DNA of 9,042 bases from Chloroflexota bacterium. GTDB lineage: Bacteria > Chloroflexota > UBA6077. A model generated the notes under the pieces. It did not search any database. It worked only from the letters and a program-made list of their open reading frames with translations, and had not been told where the DNA came from. A program made the translations under genes and the position numbers. The DNA lies in contig JAJZRD010000149.1 in the NCBI GenBank assembly GCA_021845945.1, positions 1 through 9,042 on the forward strand, read 5' to 3'. Position 1 is the stretch's first letter. Each line of letters starts with the position of its first letter. Of this stretch, positions 1 through 5,763 are shown piece by piece.

Positions 1-132
1 CTTGGTACGAGCGGTTCTGGAACGAGCGTGTCGGCAGCGGGGGCTGGCAGTGACGGCCGACCGTCTGTTCCAGGGGTTCCGTTCCTTGCAGGCGGTGGAC
101 CTGATCTGGCAAGACGGGAGCCCCCAAGGCAC
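1..132. other. Unassigned DNA beyond the broken transposase
   Basis: No gene is assigned here. On the plus strand one frame is open from base 2 and reads VLERACRQRGLAVTADRLF, then FRSLQAVDLIWQDG. This looks protein-like (alternating charged and hydrophobic residues) and faintly resembles the C-terminal tail of some IS transposases, but I cannot name a family. The same frame runs on to about 394 only because it lies antisense to the ISAs1 fragment, so that extension is not meaningful. The minus-strand frames here do not continue the ISAs1 transposase. The stretch may be the end of a different mobile element or gene joined to the ISAs1 remnant. Low confidence. Confidence 0.25.
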
Positions 133-390
133 AGGGTCGAAGGCCGAGAACACTCGGTTGATGGTGTCGTGGGAGGGAATGCCGTTCGGTAGCTCCAGAA
201 AGTCGGCAAACCAATCCTCCATCGCCCCCCCGAACTCCTCGATCTCGTTCCAACTCTCCGCCCCACAGATCACCGCGCACAACGCAATGGTCACTATGCT
301 AAGGAGCGGGTGCAGCTTGGTGCGCTCTACTCGGGGGTCCTCAAGAGAGGCGAAATGCTCAGATAGGGCACGGCCGGCCAAGGTCTCCAT
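133..390 (-). pseudogene. ISAs1-family transposase, N-terminal fragment (truncated)
   Basis: Reading the minus strand from the ATG at 390 gives about 86 residues that match the N-terminal domain of ISAs1 / H-repeat-type transposases. The order is an opening HFASLEDPRVERTKLHPLL, then a hydrophobic helix (SIVTIALCAVICGAESW), an acidic stretch ending EEFG, DWFADFLELPNGIPSHDTINR and VFSAFDP. In intact members the DDE catalytic domain follows at once. Here similarity stops after FDP at about 133, and none of the three minus frames from 132 to 1 resumes it, so this is not a single frameshift. The catalytic part is missing and the fragment should be inactive. It lies 79 bases downstream of the GABA-type aminotransferase, in the same orientation. 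The family call rests on remembered motifs and is fairly secure; the exact break point is good to a few codons. Confidence 0.82.
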
Positions 391-469
391 CTAGAACTCA
401 AACCTGGCCGTTATCCTATCAGCACTGTCTGCACCCCAATATTAGATGCGTCGGCCCTATGCAGGAAGC

Positions 470-1834
470 TCAGCCCTGTTCTCCCTGGCGCGCTATTGTG
501 GGGCTCCGAGAGACGCTGCGAATAGCAGCTTCCAGGATACCCAGCCCCTCGCTGAGTTGCTCGTCCGTAATGGCGAGCGACGAGAGAAACCGGACGATGT
601 TGTTGGCATTGCCGGCCTTCATCAGGATGAGCCCGTTCTGCAGCGCCTCGCTGAGAACCAGCGCTGCTTCTGCCGTCGCGGGCTCCTTGGTGACGCGGTC
701 GCGGACGAACTCGATGGCGCACATCGCCCCAAGGCCTCGCGCGTCACCCACCAGGGGGTATCGATCCACCCATTCCCGGAAGCGGGCGGTTACCTGCTCA
801 CCGATCTCCCCTGCCCTGGCAGACAGGTTATCTCGTTCCATCACCTCGATCACCTTCAGCGCGGCGGCACAGGCGAGCGGGTTGCCGCCGTAGGTCCCGC
901 CGAGGCCACCCTCCTGAGCCGCGTCCATGATTTCCGCCCGCCCCGTGATGGCGGCGATAGGGACGCCATTGCCCAGGGACTTGGCCGTGGTGATCAGGTC
1001 CGGATCCACTCCGGCGTGCTCGATGGCGAACATCCTCCCTGTCCGGGCAAAACCTGTTTGGATCTCGTCCACGGTCAAAACGATTCCATGCTGGTTGCAG
1101 AACTCCCTGAGACCCCGCAGAAACTCCGGCGGCTGAACGATAATGCCACCCTCGCCCTGGACGGGTTCGATTATCACGGCGGCGACCTGCTCGGTCCCGA
1201 TCTCCTGCTGAATGGCCCTGCGGACTTCTATCAGAGTCTGCCTGGCGTCCTCCTCCGGACTGTGCCATGGCGAGCGATAGGTGTAGCAGGCCGGCAGCCG
1301 GTAGACCTCAGGGGCGAAGGGCCCGAAGCCGTGCTTGTAGGTCGAGACCTTCCCCGTCAGGCTCAGTGCCAGGAGCGTGCGGCCGTGAAAGGCGTTGGTG
1401 AAGGTGACGATGGCAGGGCGTCCCGTAAAGCGCCGAGCCAGCTTGATGGCGTTCTCCACCGCCTCCGCGCCGGAATTGACTAGAAAGGTTTTCTTCCTGA
1501 AGCGGCCGGGCGTGATCCGGTTCAGGGCCGAGGCAAGCTCAACGTAGCCCTCGTACATCGTGACGTGGAAGCAGGTATGGATGAACCGGTCGGCTTGCTC
1601 TTTGATGGCGGCGACCACCTCGGGGTGGTTGGCACCCAGGTTCAACACCCCAATGCCACCGGCGAAATCGATGTACACGTTTCCATCGATGTCGGTGAGT
1701 GTCGCTCCTTCGGTCCGGGCCGCCACGATGGGCGTGATGTTGCTCACACCTGGGGGAACGACGGCTCGGCGCCGCTCCAGAACCTCCAATGATCGAGGAC
1801 CCGGGATCGCTGTCCGTACATCCACTGTACCCAT
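470..1834 (-). CDS. gabT: Class III aminotransferase, 4-aminobutyrate (GABA) aminotransferase type
   Basis: PLP-dependent fold-type I (class III) aminotransferase of 454 residues, the usual length for GabT; expected to be cytosolic. It should move an omega-amino group, such as that of GABA, to 2-oxoglutarate, giving succinate semialdehyde. Visible landmarks are the phosphate-binding SGAEA (121-125), FHGRT (149-153), EPVQGEGG (223-230, typical of GABA aminotransferases), Asp256 in VDEIQTGFARTG, the PLP-binding Lys285 in TTAKSLGNG, and Thr314 in GGTYGGNPL. The frame is open up to a GTG at 1900, but that would overlap the deacylase gene and add 22 untypical residues. I chose the ATG at 1834, which begins MGTVDVRTAIPGP and has AAGGGA upstream, though at a rather long spacing (about 12 bases). 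It is the last gene of the operon, 55 bases after the M20 gene. In the proposed pathway it takes the GABA left by the deacylase. 5-Aminovalerate or another omega-amino acid is possible instead. Confidence 0.9.
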   Translation of the reverse strand: MGTVDVRTAIPGPRSLEVLERRRAVVPPGVSNITPIVAARTEGATLTDIDGNVYIDFAGGIGVLNLGANHPEVVAAIKEQADRFIHTCFHVTMYEGYVELASALNRITPGRFRKKTFLVNSGAEAVENAIKLARRFTGRPAIVTFTNAFHGRTLLALSLTGKVSTYKHGFGPFAPEVYRLPACYTYRSPWHSPEEDARQTLIEVRRAIQQEIGTEQVAAVIIEPVQGEGGIIVQPPEFLRGLREFCNQHGIVLTVDEIQTGFARTGRMFAIEHAGVDPDLITTAKSLGNGVPIAAITGRAEIMDAAQEGGLGGTYGGNPLACAAALKVIEVMERDNLSARAGEIGEQVTARFREWVDRYPLVGDARGLGAMCAIEFVRDRVTKEPATAEAALVLSEALQNGLILMKAGNANNIVRFLSSLAITDEQLSEGLGILEAAIRSVSRSPTIARQGEQG

Positions 1835-1889
1835 ATGTCTGACTATCCCTTTCTGAGTGGCCGCCGATTGTTGTCGCTGGGATGCTCGC

Positions 1890-3161
1890 CTACCCGACAC
1901 CGCACCAGGCGGCGATCAGGCAAGCCGCCACCTTGGTGACGTCGAGCACACTGTCCAGCTCCACGCACTCGTCCGGACCGTGGGGGCGTTCTCCCCGAGG
2001 GCCGTAACAGACTGACTGCATTCCGAAGTAGCTGGCGAATCGGTTGTCAAGCCCGGCGGTGGAGGCCATCTCCCTGGGAGGTGTGCCGACCACGTCGGTC
2101 ACCACCTCGCGGCACAGGTTGACGAAGGGAGAAGTGAGATCCTGGGCCCACGGCTCGGCGTGCCAACCGAACCATTCGATCTCGGGGGGGTGCTCACCCA
2201 ACCAGGGGTCGGCATCGGCCACCTCCTGGACCGCCCTCGCCACCGATGCTCTCATCTGGGCCTCGGTCTCGGGAGGGATGTAGGAGATACGGCAGCTGAT
2301 CTCGGCCCAGCCGGCCACCGACGAGACCCAGTCGCCGGCCCTCATGGTGCCGACGTTCAGATTGATGGCCCGGTCCGTCCATTGCTCGAAGAAGGGGTCT
2401 CGGAACTGACTCGCCCGCTCCCGGTCCAGGGCCACCAGCCGGTCGTAGATCCTGGCAGCAAGCCCGATGGCGTTGATCCCATAGTGGGATTGGCCGGCGT
2501 GGGCCGTCTTTCCCTGGAGCCGGACCCGGAAGTAATTGACGCCTGGATGGGCCAGCACCAGGCTCATGTCCAGTGGCTCCGGAATCCAGAGCGCCTCGGC
2601 GGTGTGGCCTCTCAGCAGCGTGGCGAGGGTGCCTCCCCCCCCGCCGGCCTCCTCTTCAATGACGCTGTGCAGTATCACCGCGCCCTTCGGACGCAACCCC
2701 AGGTCGAGCAAAGCCTTCACGGCATAGATGTTGGCGATGGCCCCAGCCTTCATGTCCAGTGCGCCCCGACCGTAGAGGCGGTTGCCCTCCCGCTCGCCCC
2801 CCCAGGGATCGTGAGTCCAACCAGCCAGCGGCTCCGGCGAGACGACATCGACGTGCCCGTTCATCGCCAACGAGCGTCCGTGGTCCCGGCCGCGCAGGAT
2901 TCCGACCACGTTGGGCCTGCCCTCGTAGCCCCACTCCACCTCAGTGTAGGCGGGATGCCGTGATACGACCGCCCGGTCCGCCTCGAAGACGTCCAGTTCC
3001 AGACCCAGGTTCCGGAAGCGGTCGGCTATGAAGTCCTGGGCCGCCCCTTCCTGTCCTACCAGGCTGGGAATCCGGACCAGCGTCCGGATATCCTCGATGG
3101 TGGCTGCCGCGCTCCGCTCCACCTGGTTGCAGATCCGGCGGCGCAGCTTCTCGTCGATCAT
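1890..3161 (-). CDS. M20-family metallo-deacylase (ArgE/DapE type)
   Basis: Zinc-dependent amidohydrolase of the M20 / ArgE-DapE-CPG2 family, 423 residues, no signal peptide, so cytosolic. The family cleaves N-acyl groups from amino acids or related amines. All expected metal and catalytic residues are present: His103 and Asp105 (NGHVDVV), bridging Asp136 (GRGALDMKAG), catalytic Glu170 and ligand Glu171 (IEEEAGGGGG), Glu195 (WIPEPLD) and His394 (RPHGPDE). The inserted dimerisation domain (about 205-315) carries His221 in GKTAHAG, which completes the active site across the dimer. The start at 3161 has GGTGAG eight bases upstream. The gene follows the thiolase by 50 bases and precedes gabT by 55. 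Family naming (acetylornithine deacetylase, formyl-aminopyrimidine deformylase) is unreliable here, because no arginine or thiamine genes are nearby. From context I infer removal of an acetyl or acyl group from an omega-amino acid, for example 4-acetamidobutyrate. An eight-base G run encodes part of the glycine stretch beside the catalytic Glu. Confidence 0.9.
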   Translation of the reverse strand: MIDEKLRRRICNQVERSAAATIEDIRTLVRIPSLVGQEGAAQDFIADRFRNLGLELDVFEADRAVVSRHPAYTEVEWGYEGRPNVVGILRGRDHGRSLAMNGHVDVVSPEPLAGWTHDPWGGEREGNRLYGRGALDMKAGAIANIYAVKALLDLGLRPKGAVILHSVIEEEAGGGGGTLATLLRGHTAEALWIPEPLDMSLVLAHPGVNYFRVRLQGKTAHAGQSHYGINAIGLAARIYDRLVALDRERASQFRDPFFEQWTDRAINLNVGTMRAGDWVSSVAGWAEISCRISYIPPETEAQMRASVARAVQEVADADPWLGEHPPEIEWFGWHAEPWAQDLTSPFVNLCREVVTDVVGTPPREMASTAGLDNRFASYFGMQSVCYGPRGERPHGPDECVELDSVLDVTKVAACLIAAWCGVG

Positions 3162-3211
3162 CGCTTGTTCTCACCCTTCCTGCGGTGGCGGTTAGGTCGG
3201 TCGCACTTCTC

Positions 3212-4390
3212 CTATCCGAGGTTCTCGTACACCACGGTCAAGCCCATCCCTCCTGCCATGCAGAGCGTGACCAGGCCGAACTGGACATCCCGCCGCCGCA
3301 TCTCCTGCAGGAGAGTGACGGTCAGTTTCGCTCCGGTGGCTCCGACAGGATGCCCGAGGGCGATGGCGCCCCCGTTGACGTTGAGCCGCTCGGGATCCAA
3401 CCCGAGGGCCTGCACGACCGCCAGGCTCTGGGCGGCGAAGGCCTCGTTCAGCTCGATCAGGTCGACGTCGCTGAGGGCCAGCCCGGCGAGTCGCAGCGCC
3501 TTCTGCGTGGCGGGAACCGGACCGATCCCCATGATCCCGGGCTCCACTCCCACGGCGGCAAAGGTCCTGATTCGCGCCAGCGGGTGGATTCCCCACTCGG
3601 ACGCTTTCTCGGCCGCCATGACCAGTACCGCTGCCGCCCCGTCGTTCATAGGGCAGGCGTTGCCCGCGGTCACGGTGCCCCCCTCCAGGAAGGCGGGTGG
3701 CAGCTCGGCGAGGCGCTCCAGAGAAGTATCGGGCCGGACCGACTCGTCGGATGCGAAGACGCGTTGCGACTTGCCGTCCTGGACGGTGATGGGAACGATC
3801 TCCTCCTGGAAGCGGCCCGCGGCCTGAGCGTCTGCCGCCTTGCGGTGGCTCTCCCAGGCGAAGACGTCCTGCTGTTGACGGCTGATTCCATACCGCCGGG
3901 CCAGGGTCTCTGCCGTAACCCCCATGTGTACACCCTCGAGCGAGCAGATCAGGCCGTCGGCCAGGAGGGCATCCTCCATCTTCACGTCACCGTATCGGGT
4001 CCCCCACCGCGCGCGCACCAGGTGGGGGACCCGACTCATGCTCTCTATCCCACCGGCAACCACTGCGTCAGCCGCTCCCGACATGATCGTCTGGGCCGCG
4101 AGGGAGATGGCTTTGAGCGAAGAGCCGCAGGCCTTGTTCACCAAGTAGGCCGGCGTCTCGTGGGGAAACCCGGCCCTCTGCGAGGCGATCCTGGCCGCAT
4201 TGGAGCCACCGCCGTGGATGTAGCCGTGGCCGAACACGACTTCGTCCACCGCAGACTTCGGCACCCCGCTGCGGGTCATCAGTTCCTCCAGCACCATCCG
4301 GCCCAGCTCGGCTGCCGGCACGTCTCGTAGCGATCTCCCAAAGGCCCCCACCGCGCTGCGTCGGGCAGCCACAATCACGGCATCACGCAC
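3212..4390 (-). CDS. Thiolase (acetyl-CoA C-acyltransferase family)
   Basis: Degradative thiolase that splits a 3-oxoacyl-CoA with free CoA into acetyl-CoA and a chain two carbons shorter. With the start used here it is 392 residues, the normal length, and the key residues fall at their usual positions: nucleophile Cys88 (NKACGSS), NEAFA at 315-319, His347 (GGAIALGHPVGATGA) and Cys377 (LCMAGGMG). The frame is open to ATGs at 4399 and 4408, but I prefer the GTG at 4390: GGGGAGG lies nine bases upstream of it and it gives the classic beginning MRDAVIVAA. The ATG at 4399 directly abuts that same site, and 4408 has none. The start overlaps the CoA-transferase B stop by eight bases. Unusual details are CGSS instead of the common CGSG after the nucleophile, and NACPMNDGAA in place of NASGLNDGAA near the CoA and substrate pocket. 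AtoB-like (acetoacetyl-CoA) or PcaF-like use is possible. I favour a longer 3-oxoacyl-CoA made by the neighbouring CoA-transferase. Confidence 0.93.
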   Translation of the reverse strand: MRDAVIVAARRSAVGAFGRSLRDVPAAELGRMVLEELMTRSGVPKSAVDEVVFGHGYIHGGGSNAARIASQRAGFPHETPAYLVNKACGSSLKAISLAAQTIMSGAADAVVAGGIESMSRVPHLVRARWGTRYGDVKMEDALLADGLICSLEGVHMGVTAETLARRYGISRQQQDVFAWESHRKAADAQAAGRFQEEIVPITVQDGKSQRVFASDESVRPDTSLERLAELPPAFLEGGTVTAGNACPMNDGAAAVLVMAAEKASEWGIHPLARIRTFAAVGVEPGIMGIGPVPATQKALRLAGLALSDVDLIELNEAFAAQSLAVVQALGLDPERLNVNGGAIALGHPVGATGAKLTVTLLQEMRRRDVQFGLVTLCMAGGMGLTVVYENLG

Positions 4391-5063
4391 GGCCCTCATC
4401 CTCCCCATACCGGTCGACCACCGGTGGAATCCTCAGCGGTGCTCCAGTCGCGGCGATAACCTGGTCCACCGTGTAGGCCGCGGCTACCTCCCGCAGCACC
4501 AGACCAGACGGCGTGACCTCGATGACCGCCATCTCGGTGATTATCAGATCCACCGCCGCGCGCGCGGTCAGCGGGTAGCTGCACTCGGCCAGGATCTTCG
4601 GTTCCCCGTCCCTGGCGGTGTGAGTCGTGACGACCACTACCCGTTTGGCCTTCTGGGCCAGCTCCATGGCGCCTCCCATCCCGGGGACTCGGCGGCCCGG
4701 CACCAGCCAGTTGGCCAGGTCGCCGCGAGCGCTCACCTGCAGGGCGCCGAGGATGGTCATGTCCAGCCGTCCTCGACGGATCATGCCAAAGGCGATGGCG
4801 CTGTCGAAGTAGGAGGCGCCCGGCAGCGCCGTCACGGGTTCGCCGCCCGCGTTGATCATGTAGGGATCCTCGAGGCCCGGCCGGGGGCGGCCACCGTAGC
4901 CGAGGATGCCGCTCTCGGAATGGAACAACACCTGAACGTCCGGCGGCACGAAGCCCGGCACCAGGGTCGGTATTCCGATGCCGAGGTTGACCACCATGCC
5001 GTGTCGGATCTCCCGGGCTGCTCGTCGGGCCAGCCGCTCCCTTACTCCCAACTCCACTTCCAC
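4383..5063 (-). CDS. 3-oxoacid CoA-transferase, subunit B
   Basis: Beta subunit of a family I CoA-transferase (AtoA / ScoB / PcaJ / CtfB type), 226 residues. It carries the catalytic glutamate that forms the acyl-anhydride and glutamyl-CoA intermediates: Glu50 in HSESGILGYG, corresponding to the usual SENG motif with Asn replaced by Ser. Other family landmarks are NLGIGIPTLV (26-35), the GASYFDSA stretch (82-89), GMGGAM (128-133) and the TEMAVIEV stretch (176-183). The start is a GTG at 5063 with GGGGG five bases upstream. It overlaps the end of subunit A by 22 bases in another frame, so translation is probably coupled, which suits a 1:1 complex. A later GTG at 5057 is the main alternative start. 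In the cluster it should place CoA on the 3-oxoacid made by the upstream aminotransferase, using an acyl-CoA as donor. The substrate cannot be read from sequence; acetoacetate and 3-oxoadipate are the textbook alternatives. Confidence 0.92.
   Translation of the reverse strand: MEVELGVRERLARRAAREIRHGMVVNLGIGIPTLVPGFVPPDVQVLFHSESGILGYGGRPRPGLEDPYMINAGGEPVTALPGASYFDSAIAFGMIRRGRLDMTILGALQVSARGDLANWLVPGRRVPGMGGAMELAQKAKRVVVVTTHTARDGEPKILAECSYPLTARAAVDLIITEMAVIEVTPSGLVLREVAAAYTVDQVIAATGAPLRIPPVVDRYGEDEGRA
4400..4406 (-). promoter_or_regulatory. Ribosome binding site that sets the thiolase start
   Basis: GGGGAGG lies on the transcribed strand nine bases before the GTG at 4390 and inside the end of the CoA-transferase B gene. 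It favours GTG 4390 over the in-frame ATGs at 4399 (zero spacing) and 4408 (the site would lie downstream). Confidence 0.65.
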
Positions 5064-5743
5064 TTGATCCCCCGGCTTTGGACCACCATGTCGATGAAGA
5101 CGCCAGGTGTGACGATCGTCTCGGGGTCGAGGGCTCCCAATGGCACGATCTCCCCCGCCTCGGCGATGGTCACCCGGCCGGCCATTGCCACCAACGGATT
5201 GAAGTTGCGCGCCGTCTTCTCGTAGACCAGATTGCCCAGGAGGTCGGCCCTCGCAGCGTAGACGATGGCGACGTCTGCCACCAGCGCCGGCTCCACCAGG
5301 TAGCTCCGGCCGCCCACTGCCAACTGCTGCCTCCCTTTCTCGGCCACGGTCCCCAAGCCCACGTCCACCAGGATGCCACCCAGCCCCATCCCTCCGGCGC
5401 GGATCCTTTCGGCCAGGGTACCTTGAGGCGAGAACTCCACCTCCAACTCGCCCCGGTGCATCAACTCACCGGCCACGGGGTTGGAGCCGATGTGCGTGGC
5501 GATCAGCCGGGCCACCCGCCGGTTCACGATCAGAGGTCCCACTCCCACTTCGGGCATCCCCGCGTCGTTGCCGATCAGGGTTAGGTTGCGCACGCCCTTC
5601 TCCAGGATGCCTTCGACCAGCGTCGGAGGTGTTCCGACCCCGCCGAAGCCCCCGTACATCAGCGCCACGCCATCGGTAATCACCGACAGCGCTCGATCCA
5701 GGGATACCACCTTGCCCGTCGCGGCCTGCATTCCGACGTCCAT
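5042..5743 (-). CDS. 3-oxoacid CoA-transferase, subunit A
   Basis: Alpha subunit of the same family I CoA-transferase (AtoD / ScoA / PcaI / CtfA type), 233 residues, the usual size. It shows the glycine-rich CoA-site loop GGFGGVGTPPTLV (31-43, commonly GGFGxxGxPxxL), NLTLIGNDAG (53-62), LEVEFSPQGTLAERIRAGG (100-118) and YEKTARNFNPLVA (174-186). The open frame continues upstream to 6031, but that part lies inside the aminotransferase gene and is low-complexity Gly/Arg/Ala, a shadow frame. The ATG at 5743 has GGAG seven bases upstream and lies 20 bases after the aminotransferase stop. Together with subunit B it should exchange CoA between an acyl-CoA and a 3-oxoacid in the cytosol. The C-terminus is Trp/Lys rich (GIKWKWSWE) and overlaps the start of subunit B. 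It is confidently a CoA-transferase; the substrate is unknown. Confidence 0.92.
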   Translation of the reverse strand: MDVGMQAATGKVVSLDRALSVITDGVALMYGGFGGVGTPPTLVEGILEKGVRNLTLIGNDAGMPEVGVGPLIVNRRVARLIATHIGSNPVAGELMHRGELEVEFSPQGTLAERIRAGGMGLGGILVDVGLGTVAEKGRQQLAVGGRSYLVEPALVADVAIVYAARADLLGNLVYEKTARNFNPLVAMAGRVTIAEAGEIVPLGALDPETIVTPGVFIDMVVQSRGIKWKWSWE

Positions 5744-5763
5744 CGCCTCGCTCCGGGCTGCCC

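Noticed and set aside
391..469. Terminal inverted repeat or intrinsic terminator after the last operon gene
   Set aside because: CAGTGCTGATAGG upstream of the transposase start could be an IS end, but with no second end to compare it cannot be confirmed. No stable stem followed by a U-run is visible.
446..1483. Long plus-strand open frame of 345 codons opposite the GABA-type aminotransferase
   Set aside because: It is antisense to a gene with a full set of PLP-enzyme motifs. Its translation is Arg/Gly/Pro-rich with no recognisable domain, as expected for a GC-rich mirror frame.
1890..3161. Ectoine degradation (DoeB-like deacetylase plus aminotransferase)
   Set aside because: There is no ectoine hydrolase of the M24 type and no AsnC/Lrp-type regulator nearby, and ectoine breakdown would not need the CoA-transferase and thiolase.
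3185..4330. 381-codon plus-strand open frame opposite the thiolase
   Set aside because: It is complementary to an intact thiolase, with low-complexity His/Gly/Arg-rich content; a shadow frame.
3212..5743. beta-Ketoadipate pathway (pcaI, pcaJ, pcaF) as the function of the CoA-transferase and thiolase
   Set aside because: The order A-B-thiolase fits, but no other aromatic-degradation gene is present, and this reading does not explain the two aminotransferases, the deacylase and the amino-acid importer. Kept as an alternative in the entries, not as the main call.
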